Source: Acidobacteriota bacterium (GTDB taxonomy: Bacteria; Acidobacteriota; Vicinamibacteria; Vicinamibacterales; SCN-69-37). From it: a stretch of 64,000 bases of DNA. The stretch is taken from NCBI GenBank assembly GCA_947467605.1, contig CANIII010000005.1:124001-188000 (forward strand), in the 5' to 3' direction. Under the pieces are notes generated by a model that was not told the DNA's origin, did no database searches, and saw nothing but the letters and a program-made list of their open reading frames with translations. A program made the position numbers and the translations under genes. Shown here piece after piece: positions 1 through 13,753 of this stretch. Each line of letters begins with the position of its first letter. Positions within the stretch are counted from its first letter, which is position 1.

Positions 1-1569
1 AATGCGGATGACGTGGAGGCCTGCGTGGCCGTGGCGCGCATGGCGATCGCATATCGGCAGGAGTTCAAGCGCGATTTCCTGATCGATCTCATCGGTTACC
101 GTCGCTACGGGCACAACGAAGGCGACGAGCCGGCGTTCACGCAGCCCGTGATGTATCAGAAGATCAACGCACACCCGACGGTGCGCCAGCTCTGGGGCCG
201 CACGGTGGAAGCGCGCGGCGGTGTCGCGGCGGGTCAAGTCGATGCGATGCTCAACGACCGGATGACATCGCTGCAGCAAGCGTTCGACGCGGTGCAGCCG
301 GACAAGGATCTCGTGGAAACGGTGCCAGAGATCGCGCCACCCGGCACGGCCTCCGCGACGGTGACCACCGTTCCGCTCGACAGCCTCCGCGCGCTGAATG
401 CGAGCCTGCTCACCACGCCGGAGGGATTCACGGTTCACCGCAAACTCGAACGGCTCCGCGACAAACAGCGCGTCGCCCTGAACGATGCATCCGCGGCCAC
501 GGTCGATTGGGCGACGGCTGAGGCCCTCGCGTTTGCGTCCATTCTCGAAGACGGCACACCGATCCGGCTGACGGGCGAAGACGTCGAGCGCGGCACATTC
601 AGCCACCGACACGCCGTGGTGCGCGACGCGGTGAACGGCTCTGCGCACTGCGGGCTCCAGCAACTGCCGCAGGCGAAGGCCTCGTTTGCGATTCACAACA
701 GCCCGCTGTCCGAACAGGGCACGATTGGTTTCGAATACGGCTACAACGTGCAGGCGCCCACCCATCTCGTGTTGTGGGAAGCGCAGTACGGCGACTTCAT
801 CAACGGCGCACAGGGGATCATCGACGAGTTCGTCGTCTCCGCGCGCGCGAAGTGGGGCCAGACGCCGTCGCTGGTGTTCCTGCTGCCCCATGCACACGAA
901 GGCCAGGGGCCCGATCACGCGAGTGCGCGGCCGGAGCGATTCCTGCAGATGGCCGCCGACATCAACATGCGCGTGGTCAACTGCACGACGCCCGCGCAGT
1001 ACTTCCACCTCCTCCGTCGTCAGGCCAAGCTGCTCACCACCGACCCGCTGCCGCTGATCGTGCTGTCGCCGAAGAGCTTGCTGCGACACGCGTCCGTGGT
1101 GTCGACGCCCGCCGAATTGGCCGAGGGCAAGTGGCTCCAGCTGATTGACGATGCCGACGCGCGCACGCGCGCCAAATCGATTCGCCGCGTCGTGCTCTGC
1201 AGCGGCAAGATCGCGATCGACCTCCTCACGAGCGAGGCACGCAAAACGTCGAAGGACGTGGCAATCTGCCGCGTGGAACAGCTCTATCCCTTCCCGGCCA
1301 ACGACATCGCGACGCTGATCGCCAGCTACCCGAATGCCGACGACGTGTTGTGGGTGCAGGAAGAGCCGGAGAACATGGGCGCGTGGGACTTTGTGCGCCC
1401 CACGCTGCAGGACCTCGCGGGGGCGCGGCGATTCGGCGTCCTCGCGCGACCGCGCAGTTCCAGCCCGGCGGAAGGCTCATCGGCGCGTCACGCCGCAAAT
1501 CAGGAACGGCTGATCGCTCAAGCATTTGTCGTGCAACAGACCGGGCGCTCGCCCAAGGGCAAAGGATAG
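1..1569 (+). CDS. sucA: 2-oxoglutarate dehydrogenase E1 component, C-terminal part (partial)
   Basis: This is the thiamine-diphosphate E1 subunit of the 2-oxoglutarate dehydrogenase complex, which decarboxylates 2-oxoglutarate and passes succinyl to the E2 lipoyl arm. The reading frame is open from base 1, so the N-terminal part lies outside the window and 522 residues are visible. The stretch GYRRYGHNEGDEPAFTQP near the start belongs to the ThDP-binding core. FEYGYNVQAP and the HAHEGQGPDHASARPERFLQ region are typical of the transketolase-like pyrimidine-binding domain, and PFPANDI with WVQEEPENMGAW marks the C-terminal domain. It ends 2 nt before sucB, so the two are surely one operon. The purine-rich sucB ribosome site lies inside the last codons here. 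Confidence 0.95.
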   Translation, partial: NADDVEACVAVARMAIAYRQEFKRDFLIDLIGYRRYGHNEGDEPAFTQPVMYQKINAHPTVRQLWGRTVEARGGVAAGQVDAMLNDRMTSLQQAFDAVQPDKDLVETVPEIAPPGTASATVTTVPLDSLRALNASLLTTPEGFTVHRKLERLRDKQRVALNDASAATVDWATAEALAFASILEDGTPIRLTGEDVERGTFSHRHAVVRDAVNGSAHCGLQQLPQAKASFAIHNSPLSEQGTIGFEYGYNVQAPTHLVLWEAQYGDFINGAQGIIDEFVVSARAKWGQTPSLVFLLPHAHEGQGPDHASARPERFLQMAADINMRVVNCTTPAQYFHLLRRQAKLLTTDPLPLIVLSPKSLLRHASVVSTPAELAEGKWLQLIDDADARTRAKSIRRVVLCSGKIAIDLLTSEARKTSKDVAICRVEQLYPFPANDIATLIASYPNADDVLWVQEEPENMGAWDFVRPTLQDLAGARRFGVLARPRSSSPAEGSSARHAANQERLIAQAFVVQQTGRSPKGKG

Positions 1570-1571
1570 AG

Positions 1572-2777
1572 ATGGCAGACATCATCGTTCCCGAAATGGG
1601 CGAGTCCATCGTGGACGCCCGCGTGGCGAAGTGGCTCAAACAGCCGGGCGACACCGTCGCCGTTGGCGAGCCGCTGGTTGAACTCGAAACCGACAAGGTC
1701 GATATCGAGGTCGCGGCGCCCATCGCTGGCGTCCTCGGCCCGATCAAGTTCGCGACCGGATCGGATGTCAAAATCGGCGATGTGCTCGGCACCGTTGCGG
1801 CAGGACAAGGTGCCACGGCGGCGACACCGGCGGTTGCGCCGACACCTGCAGCGACAGCGCCGGATATTGCGGCGACGCCGTCGGCTCGCCGGGCCGCGCG
1901 TGAGAACAAAGTGGACCTCGCGGCTGTGCCGACAACTGGCGACCGCATCACCAAGGTCGATGTGCTGCGTGCGGCACAACCGGCGCCTGTCGCAGCGGCC
2001 GCGCCGGCGCCTGCGGCTGCGCGGCCTGCGCCCGCTGCAGCAGCGGTTCCGGCACCCGCCCCACGCGCGGCCGGTGATCGCACTGAAGTGCGCGAGCGCA
2101 TGTCGCGACGCCGCCTGACGATCGCAAAGCGTCTGGTCGAAGTACAGGCGACGGCAGCCATGCTGACGACGTTCAACGAAGTCGACATGAGCGCCGTCAT
2201 GGCACTGCGCGCGCGGCAGAAGGAGACCTTCACCAAGAAGTTCGGCGTCGGCCTCGGGCTGTCATCGTTCTTCGTGAAGGCCACGGTTGTGGCGCTGCGC
2301 GAGTTTCCGCGTCTGAATGCGGAGATTCAGGGCGACGAGATCGTACTCAAGCGGTACTACGACATCGGCGTCGCGGTCGGCGCGCCTGAAGGCCTCGTCG
2401 TTCCGGTCATTCGTGACGCCGATCAGCAGTCATTCGCCGGTATCGAGCACGCGGTGCGAAGCTTCGCGGCCAAAGCCAAGGACGGTACGCTGACGCTGGA
2501 GGATCTGCGCGGCGGATCGTTCACGATCACCAACGGCGGCGTCTTCGGATCGATGATGAGCACGCCGATTCTCAACCCGCCGCAGGTCGGCATCCTCGGC
2601 CTGCACGCGATCAAGGAACGCCCCGTCGGTGTCGGCGGCCAGATCGTGCTGCGCCCGATGATGTACACGGCGCTCACCTACGATCACCGAATTGTGGATG
2701 GCTCGGAAGCGGTGCGCTTCCTGGTGAAAATCAAGGAACTGATCGAAGATCCGGGCGTCTTGCTCGTCGAAAACTAG
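1572..2777 (+). CDS. sucB: Dihydrolipoyllysine-residue succinyltransferase (E2 of 2-oxoglutarate dehydrogenase)
   Basis: E2 takes succinyl from E1 onto its lipoyl arm and transfers it to CoA. The ATG at 1572 is chosen because it begins the canonical MADIIVPEMGES lipoyl domain and has AAAGGATAGAG just before it. Longer in-frame extensions would run through sucA. The protein has 401 residues. A lipoyl domain covers about 1-77 with the lipoylated lysine at 42 (ETDKVDIE). An Ala/Pro linker and a peripheral-subunit-binding domain follow at about 95-130, then a second long Ala/Pro linker. The catalytic acyltransferase domain ends with HRIVDG (His372, Asp376). The stop overlaps the convergent yhbY stop by 4 nt. 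Confidence 0.96.
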   Translation: MADIIVPEMGESIVDARVAKWLKQPGDTVAVGEPLVELETDKVDIEVAAPIAGVLGPIKFATGSDVKIGDVLGTVAAGQGATAATPAVAPTPAATAPDIAATPSARRAARENKVDLAAVPTTGDRITKVDVLRAAQPAPVAAAAPAPAAARPAPAAAAVPAPAPRAAGDRTEVRERMSRRRLTIAKRLVEVQATAAMLTTFNEVDMSAVMALRARQKETFTKKFGVGLGLSSFFVKATVVALREFPRLNAEIQGDEIVLKRYYDIGVAVGAPEGLVVPVIRDADQQSFAGIEHAVRSFAAKAKDGTLTLEDLRGGSFTITNGGVFGSMMSTPILNPPQVGILGLHAIKERPVGVGGQIVLRPMMYTALTYDHRIVDGSEAVRFLVKIKELIEDPGVLLVEN

Positions 2778-3067
2778 TCGGCCGTTTCGTCGTCGGGGCG
2801 CGGTCGCCACAGCACGAGAATCTTGCCGACGCGCTGCACGACGGCCGCGTCTGTGCGTTGGGCCAGTGTGTCCCCCAGCGCCACGCGTGCCTCACGGTCG
2901 TCGCCGCCGACCCGCACCTTGATGAGTTCGTGCGCGGTCAGCGCGCGGTCGACCTCGGCCACAAACGTGTCCGACATTCCGGCGTGACCAAGTTGCACAA
3001 TCGGTTCGAGCGCGTGAGCGCGGCCCTTGAGTTGAGTGCGTTCGCGCGGGGTAAGTGAGACAGCCAT
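2774..3067 (-). CDS. yhbY: YhbY-family (CRM domain) ribosome-associated RNA-binding protein
   Basis: This is a 97-residue CRM-domain protein. Family members associate with pre-50S ribosomal subunits and are thought to help assembly. The sequence follows the family closely: LTPRERTQLKGRAHALEPIVQLGHAG at the start, HELIKVRVGGDDRE in the middle and VQRVGKILVLWRP near the end, where the GKxxVLYRP strand is expected. The start MAVSLT at 3067 gives the usual length. An ATG 12 nt upstream (3079) is also in frame. The gene is convergent with sucB and the two stop codons overlap. Confidence 0.9.
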   Translation of the reverse strand: MAVSLTPRERTQLKGRAHALEPIVQLGHAGMSDTFVAEVDRALTAHELIKVRVGGDDREARVALGDTLAQRTDAAVVQRVGKILVLWRPRPDDETAD

Positions 3068-3092
3068 CTGCCTCACCATTGTAGTCCGGCCG

Positions 3093-4106
3093 TCAGACGC
3101 CCGTAATCCATCCGCCGTACATCGCGGCCCGGCGCACCAGGCCTGTCGCGGCGCGCGCCATCTCTCGACGCACCTGGAATCTCAGACGCGCGGCGCCGTC
3201 CATCCGCCACTGCTCGCGCATTGGCCGCACGACCGTATCCAGCAACTCGATCCACCGCGTGGTCGTCGCCTCGGCAGAGAATGCGCCAGCTCGGCGGTAC
3301 CCATTGGCGACCATTTCCTGCCGCAGGTCTCGGTCTTCGGCCAGTCGACCGAGCTGCGACAGCGCCTCCTGCGGGGTTGTCGCTTCGAGATAGTCCAGAT
3401 CGCTCTGTCGCACAGAGTGAAACCCGCGCTCGCGACCGAGTACCGCGGGCACACCGGCGTGCCAGGCATTGATCAACTTGATCGCGGACTTCGTCTGTAC
3501 GTCCACGCGCCCCACCGAGCGAATCGCGAGCACGGCGTCGACATCACGAAAGTCGTTCCACTCCGCTGGCGAGCGCAAGACGAAGTGCAGTCCGCGCGCG
3601 TGGAGTTCGCGCCGAAATTCCGGTGTGACAAAAGGCGCGGCCAGGTTCTGCTCATAGCCGAAGAAACCCACCGTCTCGAACCGATCGCCGCGGTTGAGCG
3701 CGCGCGGCAGGAGCGACACCTGCGGCCGCGGCGGCAGATACTCTGCCGACCACGCCGGACCGAGCGATTGTCCCTGGCGATGCACGATGTGCAGTTGCGC
3801 GTACGGATGCGGCAGCAATCGATCCACGAGCAGCGCCACGATGAACCGGTTGGGCGTCGGCCGCACGCTCGCGCTGAGGCAGTCTCGATGTGTGACCACC
3901 ACGCCCTCGGCCGGGACATCGCGGCACAGTTCGCACGGATACCCGGCGGCCTTCAGCCGCAGGTACGTCTGCAACACCCAGTGGTAGCGCCCCCACCACG
4001 GCGAAACATTCTTCGCCGATATCTGCCAGTCCCAGTAGCCGTCAATGTCTGTCGGCAACTGGTCCAGGGGCTCGGGCAGCAGAAACCGAATTGGCTCGCG
4101 CGCCAT
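3093..4106 (-). CDS. Putative glycosyltransferase-like protein
   Basis: This 337-residue soluble protein has no signal peptide and no membrane segment. The C-terminal half reads like a GT-B glycosyltransferase (GT1/GT4-like). It has a VDAVLAIRS turn, then SAIKLINAWHAGVPAVLGRERGFHSVRQSDLDYLEATTPQEAL, the usual pattern in which a nucleotide-sugar site is followed by a time/state loop. It ends with a long basic amphipathic tail. The N-terminal half (PEPLDQLPTDIDGYWDWQISAKNVSPWWGRYHW) is not one I recognise. Substrate and acceptor cannot be read from the sequence. It ends 26 nt before yhbY begins on the same strand and may be co-transcribed with it. Confidence 0.55.
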   Translation of the reverse strand: MAREPIRFLLPEPLDQLPTDIDGYWDWQISAKNVSPWWGRYHWVLQTYLRLKAAGYPCELCRDVPAEGVVVTHRDCLSASVRPTPNRFIVALLVDRLLPHPYAQLHIVHRQGQSLGPAWSAEYLPPRPQVSLLPRALNRGDRFETVGFFGYEQNLAAPFVTPEFRRELHARGLHFVLRSPAEWNDFRDVDAVLAIRSVGRVDVQTKSAIKLINAWHAGVPAVLGRERGFHSVRQSDLDYLEATTPQEALSQLGRLAEDRDLRQEMVANGYRRAGAFSAEATTTRWIELLDTVVRPMREQWRMDGAARLRFQVRREMARAATGLVRRAAMYGGWITGV

Positions 4107-4217
4107 AGATGAAAAGTTAGACCGCGCGACTGTGAAAAGGTTGCCCGTCGGGCTCCTGGGTTCTTCATTCGCCCGACAACGTCCGAGCCCTCATGAATCG
4201 ACCGCTGCGGCGCGGTG

Positions 4218-4229
4218 TGCACTAGTGCA
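4218..4229. promoter_or_regulatory. 12-bp perfect palindrome upstream of the response regulator
   Basis: TGCACTAGTGCA is a perfect 12-bp palindrome. It lies 33 nt before the start codon of the LuxR-type response regulator, just upstream of where a -35 box would fall relative to the -10-like TAGAGT at 4253-4258. Dimeric NarL/LuxR-family regulators bind short inverted repeats, so an operator is plausible. No second copy was noticed. Confidence 0.3.
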
Positions 4230-4262
4230 TGCGCGCGTCCGCAAACCGCCCGTAGAGTGTGA

Positions 4263-5030
4263 ATGCATGACGATGTTCTCTTGGCTCTAACGAAGGCGCC
4301 GGCGCGACCGCCTGCGCCACAAACGGCATCGACGCCACCAGCGGTCGACGCCGCCACAGCATCGACGATGCATCGCGCCGTGGACTACGCTGCGACGACG
4401 CTCCGGATCCTCTTGGTCGATGACCACCCCATCGTCCGTCGCGGCCTGAAGGCGCTGCTCTCCGACGAGTTTCACGGAGCCGTCTTTGGCGAGGCGGGCG
4501 ATGCGCGGGAGGCCGTGGAACAGTTGCAGAAGCACACGTGGGATGTCGCGCTGTTCGACATCACGCTGCCCGGCAAGAGTGGTTTGGACCTTCTGAAGGA
4601 CGTGAAGGCCGAGTGGCCCACGTTGCCGGTGTTGATCCTGAGCGGCCATATGGAGAATCAGTTTGCCGTGCGTGTGCTCAGGGCGGGTGCAGGAGGCTAC
4701 ATTACAAAGGCGAGTGCACCTGACGAATTGACTGGAGCCGTCCGCAAGATCCTGACGGGCGGGCGATACGTCAGCACGGCACTCGCTGAAAAACTGGCTG
4801 TGAGAATGACACGGGATCTGAGCCAGATACCGCATGAGATGCTCTCGGACCGCGAGTACGACGTCATGTCGCGGATCGCCTCAGGAATGACCGCCACGGA
4901 AATCGGCGAAGACCTGTCGCTCAGCCTGAAGACAATCAGGATCTATCGCAGGCGGGTCCTGGAAAAGCTCGGCGTCAGAAACAATGCCGCCATCGCTCAG
5001 TACGCGATCCGCAACAGCTTGGTGCGTTGA
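4263..5030 (+). CDS. NarL/FixJ (LuxR-type) response regulator transcription factor
   Basis: A 255-residue two-component response regulator. The receiver domain spans about 47-165: the acidic pocket is LLVDDHP, the phosphoacceptor is Asp99 in ALFDITLPG and the conserved lysine is Lys129 in YITKA. A linker is followed by a LuxR-type helix-turn-helix at about 193-255 (LSDREYDVMSRIASGMTATE, then LSLKTIRIYRRRVLEKLG). The first 40 residues are a low-complexity Ala/Pro/Thr extension. A second in-frame ATG at 4368 (MHRAVDYAATT) would remove most of it and may be the true start. No histidine kinase lies nearby, so this is an orphan regulator. A 12-bp palindrome upstream may be its own site. Confidence 0.85.
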   Translation: MHDDVLLALTKAPARPPAPQTASTPPAVDAATASTMHRAVDYAATTLRILLVDDHPIVRRGLKALLSDEFHGAVFGEAGDAREAVEQLQKHTWDVALFDITLPGKSGLDLLKDVKAEWPTLPVLILSGHMENQFAVRVLRAGAGGYITKASAPDELTGAVRKILTGGRYVSTALAEKLAVRMTRDLSQIPHEMLSDREYDVMSRIASGMTATEIGEDLSLSLKTIRIYRRRVLEKLGVRNNAAIAQYAIRNSLVR

Positions 5031-5036
5031 ACGTTC

Positions 5037-5720
5037 TCAATCGAGCAGCCGCGGTAGTTCCGCCAGAGAACGAATCACTGTTGTCGTGACCGGCACGGCT
5101 TCGCGTCCCGTCCGATCGATCAAGACGCCGCGCATCCCGACGTGCTCCGCGCCCAAGATGTCGTGCAGATAACTGTCGCCCACCATCACGGCCAGTGCGG
5201 GCGCCACGCCAATGGCATCGAGCGCGGCCTGGAAGATGCTGGCGTGCGGCTTCATGAACCCGTGATCGGACGATGAGAGCGTGACCGCGATCAGACCGTC
5301 GAGGGCGAAGTGCGATTGAAACGACACGAGACTCCGATGGCCGTTCGAGATCAACCCGAGCTTGATGCCCTCGGCATGGAGGGCCCGCAAGGTCTCATCG
5401 ACGTCGTCGTACAGGGTGAAATGGTCGTGGGCACCCCACGCGTCGTAGATTTCGCGGGCGGGCGCCCCAGCCTTGGCCGGGTCGCCGCCCATCAGCTCGA
5501 TGATCCGAGCGGTGTAGTCGATGTAGACCTGCGGGTTGAACGCCCGCGCGGTGTCATCAAGCGCCGAGGCCGCGCCGGCCACGGCTTGGTCAAACCGTCC
5601 CGGGTCCACGGTCACGCCATAGCGAGCGCACGTCGCCCGGTAGCCCTCCGCCTGAAACCGCGGTCCGGGGTGAATCAGCGTGAAATCGACATCAAAGAAG
5701 ACAGCAGACGCGCGCGGCAC
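5037..5720 (-). CDS. HAD-superfamily hydrolase (YjjG/phosphoglycolate-phosphatase-like)
   Basis: This is a haloacid-dehalogenase phosphatase of about 227 residues. Motif I is [12 protein letters not shown], with Asp nucleophile and Asp acid/base. Motif II is in LGLISNG, motif III is the lysine of FMKPHASIF and motif IV is [15 protein letters not shown] four-helix cap lies between motifs I and II, as in subfamily I. The substrate is unknown; small phosphorylated metabolites or nucleotides are typical. I chose the GTG at 5720 because it puts motif I at the usual distance and lies 8 nt after a minus-strand TACAAT box. Another in-frame GTG at 5753 would overlap the ileS promoter. The gene is divergent from ileS. 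Confidence 0.8.
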   Translation of the reverse strand: MPRASAVFFDVDFTLIHPGPRFQAEGYRATCARYGVTVDPGRFDQAVAGAASALDDTARAFNPQVYIDYTARIIELMGGDPAKAGAPAREIYDAWGAHDHFTLYDDVDETLRALHAEGIKLGLISNGHRSLVSFQSHFALDGLIAVTLSSSDHGFMKPHASIFQAALDAIGVAPALAVMVGDSYLHDILGAEHVGMRGVLIDRTGREAVPVTTTVIRSLAELPRLLD

Positions 5721-5728
5721 GTGTGGCG

Positions 5729-5738
5729 ATTGTAAAAT
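5729..5738. promoter_or_regulatory. Overlapping divergent -10 boxes between the HAD gene and ileS
   Basis: The run ATTGTAAAAT reads TACAAT on the minus strand (5729-5734, toward the HAD gene) and TAAAAT on the plus strand (5733-5738, toward ileS). The minus box ends 8 nt before the HAD GTG. The plus box is followed by the ileS SD-like AAGGAG at 5741-5746. No good -35 box is visible for either direction. Confidence 0.45.
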
Positions 5739-5755
5739 GGAAGGAGTACCCACAC

Positions 5756-8495
<2,740 letters not shown>

Positions 8496-8524
<29 letters not shown>

Positions 8525-9062
8525 GTCGGATGTCGTCCCGGTGACTACGCCCGACGCGACGGTGTCGGCGCCGGTATCGCAGGTGCCGTTGCTGATCGGC
8601 GTGGTCGCGATCATCATCCTCGATCAACTCGTGAAGCTGGCCGTCGTCCGCGCGGTCCCTGTCTATGACAGCGTCACATTGATTCCGCACGTTCTGGACT
8701 TCACGCATGTGCGAAACACCGGCGTCGCGTTTGGTCTGCTGAACGAGTCATCGCTGCCGTTCAAGGGCCTGATCACCACTGCCCTCGCGCTCGCGGCCCT
8801 CGGGGGCATCGCCATGTATGCGCGGCAGCTGCAGGCCCATGAACGGTGGGCACGCGCCGGGCTCACCCTGATTCTTGGCGGGGCGTTCGGCAACCTCATC
8901 GACCGCGTGCGCCTCGGCTACGTCGTCGACTTCGTGGACGTGTACTGGCGCAATTGGCACTTCTGGGCGTTTAATGTGGCAGACGCCGCGATCACCGTCG
9001 GCGCCGTCTTGGTCTTTTTCGATTTGTTCCTGGGGACTCGACATGCATCCCGTTCTGTTTGA
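8496..9062 (+). CDS. lspA: Lipoprotein signal peptidase (signal peptidase II)
   Basis: LspA is an inner-membrane aspartic protease that removes the signal peptide of diacylglyceryl-modified prolipoproteins. The 188-residue sequence has four hydrophobic segments and the family motifs [20 protein letters not shown] and [16 protein letters not shown]. The catalytic pair is the Asp of VVDF (145) and the Asp of FNVAD (163). The N-terminus (about 30 residues) is longer than usual. ATG 8496 lies inside the ileS zinc-ribbon codons; a GTG at 8517 that overlaps the ileS stop is an equally good start. The end overlaps lgt by 20 nt. LspA and Lgt are consecutive enzymes of one pathway and here are translationally packed together. 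Confidence 0.95.
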
Positions 9063-9816
9063 AATCAGCGGCTGGCCCGTCTATTCGTACGGCGTGCTGC
9101 TCGCGGCCGCCTATCTGGCCGGCCTGCAAATGGCCGTCGTACGCGCCCGCGCCGCCGGGCTCGACGCCGCGAAAGTCATGGACTTCGGCATCTACCTGAT
9201 CATCGCGGCCCTCGTCGGCGCGAAACTGATGCTGGTCGTCGTCGACTTCTCGTACTTCCGCCAGAACCCACGTGAACTGTTGTCACTCGCCCGCGCTGGC
9301 GGTGTGTTCTACGGCGGACTGATCGCCGCAGTGCTGGTCGGGCTGTGGCTCGTGCGTAAGTATCAGCTGCCGGTCTGGAAGACCGGCGACCTGATGGCGC
9401 CCGGCATAGCGGTGGGGCACATCATCGGGCGCATGGGCTGCCTGCTCGCCGGCTGCTGCTACGGCAAGCCCACGACGATGCCCTGGGCCATCACGTTCAA
9501 TAACCCCGCCGCTGCGATCAACGTCGGTACACCGCTCGGCATTCCGCTCCACCCCACGCAGCTCTACGACGCGGGCGCGGAACTCATCATCCTCGTGGCC
9601 TTGCTCTCCACGGAACGCCGCGGCAAGACGTTCGAGGGCCGCACGTTCTGGATGTACCTCCTGCTCTACGCCATCTCGCGATTCGTCATCGAGTTCTTCC
9701 GCGGTGACGACCGCGGCATGGCGTTCAACGTGCTCTCGACCTCACAGATCGTGTCTGCGGCGATCGTGCCCCTCAGTCTCTTCATGCTGTGGCGACTCCG
9801 GGCACGCGCGCGTTAA
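9043..9816 (+). CDS. lgt: Prolipoprotein diacylglyceryl transferase
   Basis: Lgt transfers diacylglycerol from phosphatidylglycerol to the lipobox cysteine of prolipoproteins, the step before LspA cleavage. The start ATG at 9043 gives [17 protein letters not shown], the normal N-terminus, and a 257-residue protein with seven hydrophobic segments. The Lgt signature is GHIIGRMGCLLAGCCYGKPT. FYGGLIAA precedes it and HPTQLYDAG follows it. The C-terminal FVIEFFRGDDRG is also typical. It starts 20 nt inside lspA and ends 28 nt inside rluD. Confidence 0.95.
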   Translation: MHPVLFEISGWPVYSYGVLLAAAYLAGLQMAVVRARAAGLDAAKVMDFGIYLIIAALVGAKLMLVVVDFSYFRQNPRELLSLARAGGVFYGGLIAAVLVGLWLVRKYQLPVWKTGDLMAPGIAVGHIIGRMGCLLAGCCYGKPTTMPWAITFNNPAAAINVGTPLGIPLHPTQLYDAGAELIILVALLSTERRGKTFEGRTFWMYLLLYAISRFVIEFFRGDDRGMAFNVLSTSQIVSAAIVPLSLFMLWRLRARAR

Positions 9817-10757
9817 CCGTCGCCGAGCGCGACGACCAGACACGCCTCGATCACCTGCTGGCGCGAGAGTTCTCGGACATCTCGCGCTCGCAGATCCAAA
9901 AACTGATTCACGACGGGCACGTCTCGGTGATGGGGCGCGAGCTTCCGGTCAAGCCCGGGCTCCGCATGAATCCCGGACAGGAGATCACCGTCACCGTGCC
10001 GCCGCCGGCGCCGATGGTCCCGATCGCAGAGAATCTCCCGATCGGTATTTTGTATGACGATGCGGACATCGTCGTCGTGAATAAGCCGGCGGGAATGGTG
10101 GTGCATCCGGCCGTCGGCCATCACGGTGGCACGCTGGTAAACGCGCTACTCCATCACGTCAAGGGCCTCAGCGGTGCCGGCGGTGATGACCGACCGGGCA
10201 TCGTGCATCGGCTCGACAAAGGCACGTCCGGCGTCATCGTTGTGGCGAAGCACGACGCGGCACATCGGTCGCTCGCACAGCAGTTTCACGACCGGCTCGT
10301 GACGAAAGACTATCTGGCGCTCGTGTGGGGTGCGATGAAACCCGGGCAGACCATGGACAAGGCGATTGGCCGCGATCCGCGTCACCGCACGAAGATGTCG
10401 AGTCGCGGTCGGCACACACGATCGGCAAACACGACGATCGTGGCAGTGGAGACGATGCGCGGCGTCACGCTCGCGACGGTGCGCATCGGCACGGGCCGCA
10501 CGCATCAGATTCGCGTGCACTTGAGCGAGGCCGGGCACGCCGTCATCGGCGACGACACCTACGGCGGCGTGAAACACCATCCGCTCGCGCATTTGCGGGT
10601 CGTGTCGAAGCTGAAACGGCCGTTTCTCCATGCGTGGCGCCTGACGTTTCGTCACCCACGCACGGAGAAGCTGATGACCTTCGAAGCCCCCATGCCTGAG
10701 GATCTGACGAGTCTGCTCGCGTTGCTGCGCGATCCCGAGCAGAAGGCCAAAAGTTAG
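9789..10757 (+). CDS. rluD: Ribosomal large-subunit pseudouridine synthase, RluD family
   Basis: A 322-residue pseudouridine synthase of the RluA/RluD family. An N-terminal S4 RNA-binding domain (about 17-75; TRLDHLLAREFSDISRSQIQKLI) precedes the catalytic domain. The catalytic aspartate is Asp143 in HRLDKGTSG, followed by KDYLALVWG and GRTHQIRVHL. RluD modifies helix 69 of 23S rRNA; assignment to RluD rather than RluC rests on the S4 domain, length and motif context. The start is the GTG at 9789, inside the last codons of lgt. No better start is present. Confidence 0.88.
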   Translation: MATPGTRALTVAERDDQTRLDHLLAREFSDISRSQIQKLIHDGHVSVMGRELPVKPGLRMNPGQEITVTVPPPAPMVPIAENLPIGILYDDADIVVVNKPAGMVVHPAVGHHGGTLVNALLHHVKGLSGAGGDDRPGIVHRLDKGTSGVIVVAKHDAAHRSLAQQFHDRLVTKDYLALVWGAMKPGQTMDKAIGRDPRHRTKMSSRGRHTRSANTTIVAVETMRGVTLATVRIGTGRTHQIRVHLSEAGHAVIGDDTYGGVKHHPLAHLRVVSKLKRPFLHAWRLTFRHPRTEKLMTFEAPMPEDLTSLLALLRDPEQKAKS

Positions 10758-11256
10758 GAAAACGCCCCATGTCCGATCACGATCGACGCCCGGAAGTACT
10801 CACGCGAGAAACGATCTACACCGGCCGAGTGCTGCGACTCGAACGCGAGCAGATCCGGCTGCCCGGTGGACCGGTGACGGCCATGGAGATCGTGCGACAT
10901 CGCGGATCCGTTGTGCTGATTCCGCAGCCCGGCGAGGGGCAGGTCGTGTTGATTCGCCAGTATCGCCACGTGATTGGCGAGTGGATCTGGGAATTGCCGG
11001 CCGGAACGCTCGATGCGGGTGAGCCGCCGGAAGATGGCGCACGACGCGAGTGCGAAGAGGAAATCGGCCTCGCGCCGGGCCGCGTCACCCGGCTCGGTGC
11101 CTGGTATCCCACGCCCGGCTTCTGCGATGAGTTGATGACGTTCTATCGGTGCGAGGACCTCGGTGCGCCGTCCGGCCACGCGCATCAGGACGAAGACGAG
11201 CAGATCGAGCCGCGCACCTTCACGTTCGACGAGGCGCGCGCCCTGATGGCGTCGGG

Positions 11257-13638
<2,382 letters not shown>

Positions 13639-13681
13639 GTAGATTGGACTCGGCAGACTCGGCGAAGGATGCCACAAAAAG

Positions 13682-13712
13682 CAACAGGCCCCGCATCCGG
13701 CGGGGCCTGTTG
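13682..13712 (-). terminator. Intrinsic terminator of the DksA-like gene
   Basis: A perfect 13-bp stem (CAACAGGCCCCGC with its complement, 5-nt loop) is followed on the minus strand by C and five T residues. It lies 42 nt past the minus-strand stop of the DksA/TraR-type gene, between that gene and lon. Confidence 0.85.
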
Positions 13713-13753
13713 TGGGTAGATGGTGCTGAGGCTGGCGTTCGGCCCAGCTCGAA

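Noticed and set aside
1226-2284. A long minus-strand open frame opposite sucA/sucB
   Set aside because: It is antisense to two well-conserved enzymes, has low-complexity Ala/Arg translation and shows no start context; GC-rich sequence gives long antisense frames by chance.
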